Positions 27,508 to 33,733 of a stretch of DNA of 33,733 bases are shown here, piece by piece. The DNA is taken from positions 1 to 33,733 of the forward strand of contig JAQUWC010000015.1 of assembly GCA_028693085.1 (NCBI GenBank). Reading direction: 5' to 3'. This stretch comes from UBA5266 sp002411545. Lineage in GTDB: Bacteria > Bacteroidota > Bacteroidia > Bacteroidales > WCHB1-69. The notes under the pieces are model-generated. The model ran no database searches, had not been told where the DNA came from, and worked only from the letters and a program-made list of their open reading frames with translations. The position numbers and the translations under genes were made by a program. Position 1 is the first letter of the stretch. Every line of letters starts with the position of its first letter.

Positions 27508-28176
27508 TTAAAAGACTATTCCTGCTTTAACACCGATAAATACATACCAATTGTTTTCGTAGGTATTTGCCAAATATTTGGCCTGAGTTCCTCCGGAAGT
27601 AGATTCCCCATTATTATACTTTATGGCCGATTCCAATACTTTGGCGGTAAAGGTGAGAATAATGGCATTCGAATAAGAAGCATGGGCTTTTACGCCTATT
27701 CCCGATTCGAACATAAGGCCTGATTTTGCTCCGTGCAATACGTAACGATCGCTGTTGATGCCATATGCTGAGTAGGTTTTAGAGTCAACGCTCCACTGGC
27801 TGGCATACCCCAGATTCAGATACATGTGAGGTGAGATATTATGATCCATGAAGTTAAAACGTAAATCTAAGTAAATAGGCACAAAAGCATTTTTCGGTTT
27901 GGTCCAATAATCAAAGCTTACTCCCAAGCCTAACATAAAATAGGGAGAAAACTGAAACCCCATAAATTGAGAAAGTCCTACAATCGAAATACTCGAACTG
28001 GGAACTTTATTGCCATCATAAGTTACGTGGTGTATGCCGTTCACAAACGAAGGGCTGGTAATAAACGTCGGACCGAATGACTTGCGGCTGGATTGGGGTT
28101 GTGCTATTATGTTACTGGTAAACAGCGATATGATGAAACAAAAAACGGCTAATGTATATATTTCTCTATACTTCAT
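27508..28176 (-). CDS. Small outer-membrane beta-barrel protein of unknown function
   Basis: Read on the reverse strand, starting at the ATG at 28174-28176 (222 residues). An upstream in-frame ATG at 28284 would add 36 residues, but a promoter -7 box at 28199-28206 lies downstream of it, and the 28176 start gives a clean signal peptide (MKYREIYTLAVFCFIISLF, cleavage near IIAQ). The mature chain shows alternating aromatic/polar strand patterns (FMGFQFSPYFMLGLGVSFDY, FVPIYLDLRFNF, PHMYLNLGYASQW, NWYVFIGVKAGIVF) and ends in Phe, as in 8-strand-type outer-membrane proteins of Bacteroidota. No specific function is recognised. It is the only confident reverse-strand gene. Confidence 0.8.
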   Translation of the reverse strand: MKYREIYTLAVFCFIISLFTSNIIAQPQSSRKSFGPTFITSPSFVNGIHHVTYDGNKVPSSSISIVGLSQFMGFQFSPYFMLGLGVSFDYWTKPKNAFVPIYLDLRFNFMDHNISPHMYLNLGYASQWSVDSKTYSAYGINSDRYVLHGAKSGLMFESGIGVKAHASYSNAIILTFTAKVLESAIKYNNGESTSGGTQAKYLANTYENNWYVFIGVKAGIVF

Positions 28177-28198
28177 ATACGTGATATTGAATTTTTCG

Positions 28199-28206
28199 CA
28201 AAAATA
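28199..28206 (-). promoter_or_regulatory. Putative promoter -7 box for the reverse-strand outer-membrane protein
   Basis: On the reverse strand this reads TATTTTTG, a match to TAnnTTTG, 22 bases before the ATG at 28176. A TTG lies 21 bases further upstream (28228-28230 reversed), as expected for a -33 element. This supports the shorter start for the gene. Confidence 0.65.
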
Positions 28207-28303
28207 CATAATTTTTACAATAAAATACAACTTTATACGAAAATGCTCCATACTTTTTTCTTTTGTCCCTACACTTACTTTCACAAGGGCAAATACTGTC
28301 CGT

Positions 28304-28320
28304 GCTCAGCTCGGTAGAGC
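28304..28320 (+). other. tRNA D-arm-like fragment
   Basis: GCTCAGCTCGGTAGAGC has a perfect 4-bp D-stem (GCTC/GAGC) around AGCTCGGTA, the usual tRNA D-loop pattern. The flanks do not form an acceptor, anticodon or T arm, and no GTTCGA-type T-loop follows. It may be a relic of a tRNA gene or chance. Confidence 0.3.
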
Positions 28321-28401
28321 TTTGATGATTGAAGAAAAGTAAATCTGTAGATTGTTGATTATTTAACCGACGGATGATTGACGGGTTTCTATATTTATAA
28401 G

Positions 28402-28445
28402 ACTTAAGTTACTTGTATAGTTTTTGCTAAATACATAGCTTAAGA
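28402..28445. repeat. Imperfect AT-rich inverted repeat
   Basis: Two 19-base arms (28402-28420 and 28427-28445) match in 13 positions as an inverted repeat around a six-base T-rich loop; each arm contains CTTAAG. There is no trailing T run. Possible regulatory hairpin or binding site, or a relic of a small element. Confidence 0.3.
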
Positions 28446-28511
28446 CGTAGAGTTTGGATGGAAGTCAATAAAAATAAGCAATAAATTCTCTTTTAGCATC
28501 TAATATTTTTG

Positions 28512-28519
28512 TATTTTTG
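28512..28519 (+). promoter_or_regulatory. Putative promoter -7 box for the ruvX operon
   Basis: TATTTTTG followed by C fits TAnnTTTG; it lies 31 bases before the ruvX ATG, giving a leader of about 17 bases. A second match (28504-28511) sits directly upstream. It probably drives the run of six closely spaced genes to 33095. Confidence 0.7.
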
Positions 28520-28542
28520 CAAACGAGCTTTAAAAAAGAGTT

Positions 28543-28977
28543 ATGGGAAGAATATTAGCCATCGATTATGGACAAAAACGCGTCGGGTTGGCTGTTACCG
28601 ATGAATTGAGAATTATAGCCAATTCATTGTGTACGGTTGCAACCAAAGATATATTTACTTTTTTGAGTCAATACATGCAACAAGAAAAAGTAGATGTTAT
28701 CGTTGTTGGCCTTGCCAAACAGATGAATAATAAATCCTCCTCAGCCAGTACCTATATTGAGCCTTTTGTGAAAAAATTAGCGGCTACTTATCCGGCTATT
28801 CCTATTCACAGAGTAGACGAACGTTTCACGTCGAAAATGGCATTTCAAACCATGATAGATACGGGCTTGCCTAAAAAATCGAGACAAAACAAAGCCTTGA
28901 TAGATCGCATCAGTGCTACTATCATTTTACAATCCTATATGGAAAGTTTAGCCTATAAATTGCATTATTCAGAATAA
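28543..28977 (+). CDS. ruvX: Putative Holliday junction resolvase / pre-16S rRNA nuclease RuvX (YqgF)
   Basis: A 144-residue RNase H-fold protein of the YqgF family. The N-terminal IDYGQKRVGLAVTD carries the first metal-binding Asp (Asp8 region), VIVVGLAKQMNNKSS matches the conserved VVGLP-like strand, and HRVDERFTSKMA is the conserved DER(L/F)TS motif. The C-terminal DRISATIILQSYM provides the last acidic residue. Family members process the 5' end of 16S rRNA in E. coli and have been proposed to resolve Holliday junctions. It is first in a compact operon; def follows two bases after its stop. Confidence 0.93.
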   Translation: MGRILAIDYGQKRVGLAVTDELRIIANSLCTVATKDIFTFLSQYMQQEKVDVIVVGLAKQMNNKSSSASTYIEPFVKKLAATYPAIPIHRVDERFTSKMAFQTMIDTGLPKKSRQNKALIDRISATIILQSYMESLAYKLHYSE

Positions 28978-28979
28978 TC

Positions 28980-29537
28980 ATGATATTACCGGTAACAGTA
29001 TACGGAAATCCGATATTAAAAAAAGAAGCTTCGCCTGTAGAAAAGAATTACGAAGGGTTGCAGGAGTTGATAGCCAATATGTTTGAGACTATGTACCATG
29101 CAAATGGTCTTGGATTGGCAGCGCCGCAAGTAGATCTGTCGCTCAAGCTTTTTGTGGTCGATACCAGTCCGCTCATCGACGAAGATTTCGACGAAGAACC
29201 CTTTAAAGCTGTCTTTATCAATGCTGAAATCCTGGAGTTTTTCGGCGAAGACAAAGTGTTTAACGAAGGTTGTTTAAGCGTTCCCGAAATCAATGAAAAT
29301 GTAGTACGGAAATCAAAAATCCGCATCAAATATCAAGATGAACATTTTGTAGAACATACGAAAGTGTTTGAGGGTTTGGCGGCCAGGGTGATCCAACATG
29401 AATACGATCATACCTTGGGAAAAGTATTTGTGGAAAGATTGTCGAACTTAAAAAAGACCCTCTTAAAAGGAAAACTGAATGATATTGCATGTGGAAAAAA
29501 AGTCCCTTTTTATAAAATTAAACCCAATAAAAAATAA
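28980..29537 (+). CDS. def: Peptide deformylase
   Basis: A 185-residue deformylase that removes the formyl group from nascent N-terminal methionine. All three family motifs are present: GLGLAAPQ (43-50), EGCLS with metal ligand Cys98, and HEYDH with ligands His140 and His144 and catalytic Glu141. An acidic insertion (residues 64-75, IDEDFDEEPF) is typical of Bacteroidota enzymes. The gene lies two bases after ruvX and seven before the TPR lipoprotein, the usual Bacteroidales order. Confidence 0.97.
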   Translation: MILPVTVYGNPILKKEASPVEKNYEGLQELIANMFETMYHANGLGLAAPQVDLSLKLFVVDTSPLIDEDFDEEPFKAVFINAEILEFFGEDKVFNEGCLSVPEINENVVRKSKIRIKYQDEHFVEHTKVFEGLAARVIQHEYDHTLGKVFVERLSNLKKTLLKGKLNDIACGKKVPFYKIKPNKK

Positions 29538-29543
29538 ATCACT

Positions 29544-30062
29544 ATGAAAACAATGAGATTATTCGTAGCATATGTTGCATGTATAAGTGTTTTTGTAGCA
29601 TGCGGACCCTCGCAAACAAAACTAATAAAAGATATTACTGAATTGGAAACAGCCATTAAGGAGGACCTCGATACCGGCAAAATGAGTCGATTGATAGGTT
29701 TGTACGATACCTATGTAACTAATTTTACGGAAGATTCATTGACCGAAGAGTATTTATTTCGTGCAGCCAATGTAAGCCGGGTGTTGCCCAATGGAGAGTT
29801 AGCTTTAAAATATTATGACTTGTTGATTCAAAAACATCCCGAAAGTGTGTATTTGCCTGAAACTTATTTTTTCAAAGCCGTTGTCTATGAAGAAATCATG
29901 TACGATATGGGAGCTGCTGCTTTTTATTATAAAGAATTTATCAAAAAATTTCCCTCTCATCCCATGGTACAGGATGCGGAGCTCTCCTTGAAATATCTCG
30001 GTAAAACACCCGATGAAATCGTTGAAATGTTTAAAGCTAATGAGGTAAGCGATACCTTATAA
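29544..30062 (+). CDS. TPR-like lipoprotein of unknown function
   Basis: A 172-residue protein with a lipoprotein signal (lipobox FVAC, Cys20); an ATG at residue 4 is an alternative start. The mature part is all-helical with TPR-like repeats: one around ALKYYDLLIQKHPESVYLPETYFFKA and another around AAAFYYKEFIKKFPSHPMVQDAE. The pattern is like small TPR lipoproteins found after def in Bacteroidales, often ahead of thrS; here ribF follows instead. It probably serves as a scaffold at the inner or outer membrane. No enzymatic motif is visible. Confidence 0.85.
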   Translation: MKTMRLFVAYVACISVFVACGPSQTKLIKDITELETAIKEDLDTGKMSRLIGLYDTYVTNFTEDSLTEEYLFRAANVSRVLPNGELALKYYDLLIQKHPESVYLPETYFFKAVVYEEIMYDMGAAAFYYKEFIKKFPSHPMVQDAELSLKYLGKTPDEIVEMFKANEVSDTL

Positions 30063-30072
30063 TTGAAATATC

Positions 30073-30852
30073 ATGCAAATTATAAACAATATAGAATCTT
30101 TGGTGTTCTATAGAAATGCTGTTGTAGCTATTGGTTCATTCGATGGGGTGCATACGGCTCATCAACGCTTGTTGCAGCAAGTAACCTCCATAGCCAAAGC
30201 GGTAAACGGCACTTCGGTGGTGGTTACTTTTTCCCCACACCCGCGTACCGTTGTCGATCCCGATTATCCTTTTCAATTCATCAATACACCCGACGAAAGA
30301 AATGCACTCTTGGAAAAAGCAGGGATTGATATTTTATTGGTTTTTTCGTTTACAAAAGCCTTCTCACAAAAAAGCAACAGTGATTTTATAAAATTGCTCA
30401 TCAGAAATATCAATATACATACAGTGGTAATCGGCTATAACCATAATTTTGGCAAGAACCGAGAAGGAAATATCGATACCTTGAGATTTTTCTCCGAAAC
30501 CTATCGTTTTCAAATTGTTGAAATTGAAAAGCAATGGTTGGGCGAGCAAGCGGTAAATTCAACAACGATTCGTAAGTTAGTGCGTGAGGGAAAGATAGAG
30601 CAAGCCAATGCCATGTTGGGCTATGCCTACTTTGCCGAAATCGTCGTCTTGCAAAAAGAAATAAACAACAAACAATTACAAATCAAACCCAGCGATGATA
30701 AGAAAGTATTCCCTCTAAGTGGAAACTATTCGATATGTATCGCTCAACATGCGGCCAAATTATATATAGGAAAAGACATCACCACCATTATTTTTTCTGA
30801 AAAAGTGAATGATATAAAACAAAATCAGAAGTATAATTTATATTTTATATAA
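30073..30852 (+). CDS. ribF: RibF-like FMN adenylyltransferase with shortened, degenerate riboflavin-kinase domain
   Basis: A 259-residue RibF homologue; the bifunctional enzyme normally has 300-320 residues. The N-terminal adenylyltransferase half is recognisable: AIGSFDGVHTAHQ (19-31, with Ala where the usual GH pair has Gly), VVVTFSPHPRTVV (49-61), VVIGYNHNFGKNREGN (118-133) and the NSTTIRKLVREGKIEQA segment that closes this domain. The C-terminal part from residue 182 is only about 78 residues and lacks the kinase signature GxPTAN and the conserved catalytic Glu region. It may therefore make FAD from FMN but not FMN from riboflavin. A frameshift is not evident, since the frame runs smoothly to a stop just before the next gene. 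Confidence 0.85.
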   Translation: MQIINNIESLVFYRNAVVAIGSFDGVHTAHQRLLQQVTSIAKAVNGTSVVVTFSPHPRTVVDPDYPFQFINTPDERNALLEKAGIDILLVFSFTKAFSQKSNSDFIKLLIRNINIHTVVIGYNHNFGKNREGNIDTLRFFSETYRFQIVEIEKQWLGEQAVNSTTIRKLVREGKIEQANAMLGYAYFAEIVVLQKEINNKQLQIKPSDDKKVFPLSGNYSICIAQHAAKLYIGKDITTIIFSEKVNDIKQNQKYNLYFI

Positions 30853-30853
30853 T

Positions 30854-32005
30854 ATGAAAAAAGATCCGTTCTCAACTATTCGGCCCTACAACGATCAAGA
30901 ATTACCCTATGCTGTGAATCGAATGTTAATGAATCAGGGATTTATTCATTCCTTGGCCAATTTTATCAGCGATGCTTCTTTGCCGGCAACGGTTAAACGC
31001 ATACGTAAAATAAAAACCTGCCGTGAGATGCAAGAAGAAATTTTTGCCCCTATGATTAAAACCTTTGTTCAACGAAGTATCGATGAACTCAGCTATGGAG
31101 GCTTTGAAAAATTAGATAAAAACAAATCTTATCTTTTCATCGCCAATCACAGAGACATCTTATTGGATTCAGCCTTATTACAATTGCATTTAATCGACAA
31201 CGGATTGCCCACTACACGCAGTGCCATAGGCGATAATCTGTTGTCGGCACCCATATATACCGATATTGCAAAAATAAATAATATGTTTACTGTGATTCGA
31301 GCCAATACCCCGCGTACCATGTTGATTAATTCCACCTTGCTCTCGGAATATATCCGACAAAGCATTTGCAAAGATAAAATATCGGTATGGATAGCTCAAC
31401 GTAACGGACGTACCAAAGATGGCCTGGATAAGACCCAGCAAGGAGTATTGAAAATGCTCTATTCCAGTAATAAAATAAATATTTTTCAAAGCCTAAAGCA
31501 ATTGAATATTGTTCCGGTTACCGTTTCCTATGAATTCGAGCCTTGCGATCGCATGAAAGCCAGAGAGTTGATTTTAACAAAGGCAAATAAAATTTACATC
31601 AAAGAGCATAACGAAGATTATCGCAGCATTACTACCGGCATATTTTCCTATAAGGGAAAAGTACATATGCAATTCGGACAAGCCATCGATGCGTTTTTTG
31701 ATGAAACCCTCGTCTTTAATTCCAGCAATGAACAGATACAATATATTGCTAATTTGATTGACAAACAAATGTATACTAATTACAAATTATATCCAAACAA
31801 TTATATAGCATACGATATTAAGCATAATACCAATCGTTTTCAACAAAAGTACACCGAAGCGGAAAAAAAAGAATTTATGAAACACATTCATCGACAAGCT
31901 AATATTGAAGATGTGAGTTTTGTGAAAATGAAGAAAACCCTGATCGATATCTATGCCAATCCGCTGATTTCGTTTCTACAACTATCCGGTGAGAAAGAAC
32001 AATAA
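30854..32005 (+). CDS. PlsC-like glycerolipid acyltransferase
   Basis: A 383-residue acyltransferase of the glycerol-3-phosphate/1-acylglycerol-phosphate type. The block-I motif reads ANHRDILLDSALL, with His and Asp separated by five residues rather than the usual four. Further blocks are QRNGRTKDGLDKTQQGVLKM (compare the EG-x-R substrate motif) and NIVPVTVSYEFEP (the VPV block). These are seen in a Bacteroidota subfamily annotated as 1-acyl-sn-glycerol-3-phosphate acyltransferase. No clear membrane helix is present, so it is probably peripheral on the inner membrane. It starts one base after ribF. The acyl donor and acceptor are not known; a role in phospholipid or lipid modification is inferred. 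Confidence 0.8.
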   Translation: MKKDPFSTIRPYNDQELPYAVNRMLMNQGFIHSLANFISDASLPATVKRIRKIKTCREMQEEIFAPMIKTFVQRSIDELSYGGFEKLDKNKSYLFIANHRDILLDSALLQLHLIDNGLPTTRSAIGDNLLSAPIYTDIAKINNMFTVIRANTPRTMLINSTLLSEYIRQSICKDKISVWIAQRNGRTKDGLDKTQQGVLKMLYSSNKINIFQSLKQLNIVPVTVSYEFEPCDRMKARELILTKANKIYIKEHNEDYRSITTGIFSYKGKVHMQFGQAIDAFFDETLVFNSSNEQIQYIANLIDKQMYTNYKLYPNNYIAYDIKHNTNRFQQKYTEAEKKEFMKHIHRQANIEDVSFVKMKKTLIDIYANPLISFLQLSGEKEQ

Positions 32006-32018
32006 AGCGTAAGCGAGT

Positions 32019-33095
32019 ATGAAAATCTTGGATTTTTACATCATAAGGAAGTTTTTAGTTACTTTTTTTACCGCAATAAGTTTAATTATTCTCATTGTGA
32101 TTGTGGTGGATGTGTCGGAAAACATTCAAGATTTTTTAGATGGGAAAGCACCTGTAAAAGAAATAATCACCGATTATTATTTTAATTTTATCCCTTATTT
32201 TGTCAACTTATTCAGCCCGCTCTTTACCTTTATTGCCGTAATATTTTTCACCTCCAAACTATCGGGCAATTCCGAGATAGTGGCCATGTTAAATGCCGGT
32301 ATGAGTTTGTATCGTTTGTTGCTGCCTTATATAATCTCGGCGGTGATTATCGGTATATTGTCCTTCTATTTAAGTAATTTCTTAATTCCAACCACTTCGA
32401 GAGATTTAATGGCTTTTAAGGAGAAATATGTATCCAAACAAGTGCGGGCCAAACAAGCCAACAATCATTTTAAATTGGCTCTCAATACCTATGCTTATGT
32501 GCATTATTGGGATAATATGAATTATAAAGGACATAATTTTTGGTATGAGAAATATGGAAATAAAGGCCTGGAATACAAAATTTCCGCTCAGAGTATTAGC
32601 TGGGATTCGATCGAATCGAAATGGAAACTCTCAAACTATGTAAAACGAACTTTTTCCGGCTTAGACGAAAGCATCGAAAGCGGACTCATGATGGATACTA
32701 CCTTTAATCTATACCCCAGTGATTTTGTATGGATAAAGAATCAAGTCGATTTGATGAACTACCGTGAAATCCGAAACTTTATCGAAGAGGAAAAGGAAAA
32801 AGGTTCTGATATGGTTAAAGTGTATGAAGCCGAAAAACATCGCAGAATTGCCTTTCCGTTTTCTACCATTATATTAACGGTAGTCGGTGTGTGTGTGTCG
32901 AGTCGTAAATCCCGGCAGGGAATGGGCTTGCATTTATTAATCGGCTTAGCCATTTCCTTTTCGTTTATCCTGCTTATGCAAATCACCCAAGTGTTTGCCG
33001 TTTTCGGTGGAGTACCCGTAGCTTTATCCCTCTGGATACCCAATATATTATATGCCATCCTTTGTATAGGATTGATACTTACTACACCAAAGTAA
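32019..33095 (+). CDS. LptF/LptG-family permease (YjgP/YjgQ)
   Basis: A 358-residue membrane protein with the LptF/G layout: three N-terminal transmembrane segments (about 11-32, 55-76, 95-117), a periplasmic beta-jellyroll domain (about 125-265) and three C-terminal segments (about 274-292, 304-327, 332-355). With the LptB ATPase, LptF and LptG extract lipopolysaccharide from the inner membrane for transport to the surface. Sequence alone does not tell F from G. Bacteroidota usually place the two genes apart, and the partner is not in this window. It is the last gene of the ruvX-led run. Confidence 0.92.
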   Translation: MKILDFYIIRKFLVTFFTAISLIILIVIVVDVSENIQDFLDGKAPVKEIITDYYFNFIPYFVNLFSPLFTFIAVIFFTSKLSGNSEIVAMLNAGMSLYRLLLPYIISAVIIGILSFYLSNFLIPTTSRDLMAFKEKYVSKQVRAKQANNHFKLALNTYAYVHYWDNMNYKGHNFWYEKYGNKGLEYKISAQSISWDSIESKWKLSNYVKRTFSGLDESIESGLMMDTTFNLYPSDFVWIKNQVDLMNYREIRNFIEEEKEKGSDMVKVYEAEKHRRIAFPFSTIILTVVGVCVSSRKSRQGMGLHLLIGLAISFSFILLMQITQVFAVFGGVPVALSLWIPNILYAILCIGLILTTPK

Positions 33096-33151
33096 ATTAC
33101 GAGGAAAGTCGCGAGACAGAACAATTACGAATTAACAATTATGAATTACGA
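33095..33151. repeat. Short AATTACGA-type direct repeats
   Basis: AATTACGA occurs at 33095-33102, at 33123-33130 (extended to AATTACGAATT) and at 33144-33151, the last within the variant AATTATGAATTACGA (33137-33151). They begin within the LptF/G stop codon region. Such short repeats recur between genes in Bacteroidota; no function is known. Confidence 0.45.
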
Positions 33152-33378
33152 TTTTTTTCGAATTTTATGGAAGAAATCGAAACCCGTCGAGGATGTTTTG
33201 TGTCATCTTTCGCCTTCATTTGATGCTAAAAATTCGGCAAAATAAATCCTCTTGAGAGGGGTAAAGTAGGAAAATAAAAAAAATAATATTTGCAATGTAT
33301 TCGTAGTCATTTTGATAAAAAGACAAAAAAATATTTTAAAAAAAATAGATATTTTCGTTTTTTGAATGAAAAATAATG
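33152..33378. other. AT-rich intergenic spacer
   Basis: No open reading frame longer than about 20 codons fits. A small CCTCT-TG-AGAGG hairpin is at 33248-33259 without a T run. The rest is A-rich and leads up to the promoter at 33379. Confidence 0.6.
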
Positions 33379-33386
33379 TATTTTTG
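33379..33386 (+). promoter_or_regulatory. Putative promoter -7 box for the right-end RNA candidate
   Basis: TATTTTTG followed by C matches TAnnTTTG. About 20 bases further on lies TGTTCTTTGAAA, similar to the boxA-like leader element seen before 16S rRNA genes in Bacteroidota. Confidence 0.65.
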
Positions 33387-33393
33387 CAGCAGT

Positions 33394-33733
33394 TTATTTA
33401 ATGTTCTGTTCTTTGAAAAATTACTATTTATTAAATCTATGCATAAAAGCTATACATCATGTTTGTTTTTTTACTATTTATTTTCTGTAGAATTTTATGG
33501 GAGGCAGAGTGCCGCCTGGGTGATGGAGGTATAAACAATACCCCCTCTTATGGTTTTTCCAATACTTATACCCAACCTATGATGCGAGCTCGGTCTTCTG
33601 CCGCTAGGCGTATGGGAGAATTATGCATTCCCCTCCCCATGCATACAGGCCTAAAAACGGCAATTTATGCTTTCAATCCACGAATGAATTTCACTCGATT
33701 TTAATAGTTTACGCCCTTTTATGCAAAAAGGGT
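33394..33733 (+). ncRNA. Candidate structured non-coding RNA or RNA-operon leader (unidentified)
   Basis: From the predicted start site to the window end there is a region of about 340 bases that does not look like a gene. A boxA-like TGTTCTTTGAAA is at 33407-33418. A more G/C-rich core (about 33498-33660) contains hairpins: GGCA/TGCC at 33503-33512, GGTAT/ATACC at 33528-33542, and an extended pairing of GTATGGGAG (33610-33618) with CTCCCCATGCATAC (33633-33646). It ends with CCCTTTT (33714-33720) pairing with AAAAGGG (33726-33732), which looks like a terminator whose T run would lie outside. An 81-codon frame (33459-33704) crosses it but has no protein-like pattern. It is not tmRNA (no tag frame), RNase P, SRP RNA, tRNA or rRNA by their hallmark motifs. 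6S RNA or a Bacteroidales-specific RNA family cannot be excluded. Confidence 0.4.

Larger units (their letters stand above)
28177..28542. other. Divergent intergenic region between the outer-membrane protein and ruvX
   Basis: 366 bases without a convincing gene. It holds the reverse promoter for the outer-membrane protein, a fragment resembling a tRNA D-arm (28304-28320), an imperfect AT-rich inverted repeat (28402-28445) and the forward promoter for ruvX. A short forward frame across it has no recognisable protein features. Confidence 0.7.

Noticed and set aside
28177..28284. Longer start for the reverse-strand outer-membrane protein
   Set aside because: The extra 36 residues precede the signal peptide, and a good promoter -7 box lies within them. 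The start at 28176 is preferred.
33101..33122. GAGGAAAGTC followed closely by GAGACAGAAC, resembling the two P4 strands of RNase P RNA
   Set aside because: In a real RNase P RNA these segments are a few hundred bases apart; here three bases separate them and nothing else of the molecule is present. Chance is likelier than a deletion relic.
33459..33704. 81-codon open frame at the right end
   Set aside because: The translation has a hydrophobic start followed by a composition unlike a folded protein, and the frame overlaps several hairpins in a G/C-rich core. It is better explained as part of a structured RNA.

Overview
The window is AT-rich chromosomal DNA from a Bacteroidota bacterium, most likely of the order Bacteroidales. 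This rests on the SprA/Sov outer-membrane translocon of the type IX secretion system (T9SS), GldI-like FKBP lipoproteins, promoter -7 boxes of the Bacteroidota type (TAnnTTTG), lack of clear Shine-Dalgarno sites, and the gene sets parA-parB-DUF5683 and ruvX-def-TPR lipoprotein. Nearly all genes lie on the + strand and are tightly packed. I see no insertion sequence, prophage, CRISPR array or intact tRNA/rRNA gene.

Layout: 1-4028 holds the end of parA, then parB, a DUF5683 membrane protein, dapB and a long signal peptidase I. 4223-7089 holds a secreted DUF4412-like protein and a single-chain ADP-forming acetyl-CoA synthetase. 7099-10363 is a DHH phosphoesterase followed by three FKBP-type lipoproteins, the first GldI-like, closed by a strong terminator. 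10585-12114 is a KamA-family radical SAM aminomutase. 12258-21092 holds prmC, ruvA and the 2416-residue sprA. 21280-23955 holds rpmH (54 aa) and mutS2. 24081-27507 holds murB, a TGS-domain nucleoside kinase and a SpoU/TrmH RNA methyltransferase. A small outer-membrane protein on the - strand (27508-28176) meets the methyltransferase gene tail to tail with no gap. 28543-33095 is a compact + strand run: ruvX, def, a TPR lipoprotein, a shortened ribF, an acyltransferase and an LptF/LptG permease. The last 640 bases hold no convincing gene but contain a promoter, a boxA-like element, several hairpins and a terminal hairpin, which together suggest an undescribed structured RNA or an RNA-operon leader.

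Most genes are housekeeping: chromosome partitioning, lysine and cell-wall precursor synthesis, protein export and folding, translation, DNA repair, and lipid A/LPS transport. Several point to the cell envelope (LepB, the FKBP lipoproteins, SprA, LptF/G, the acyltransferase). The most interesting points are the aminomutase, which lacks both lysine-binding aspartates of lysine 2,3-aminomutase; a RibF whose riboflavin-kinase half has decayed; the ThrRS-like N-terminus of the nucleoside kinase, with its editing histidines lost; and the candidate RNA at the right end.
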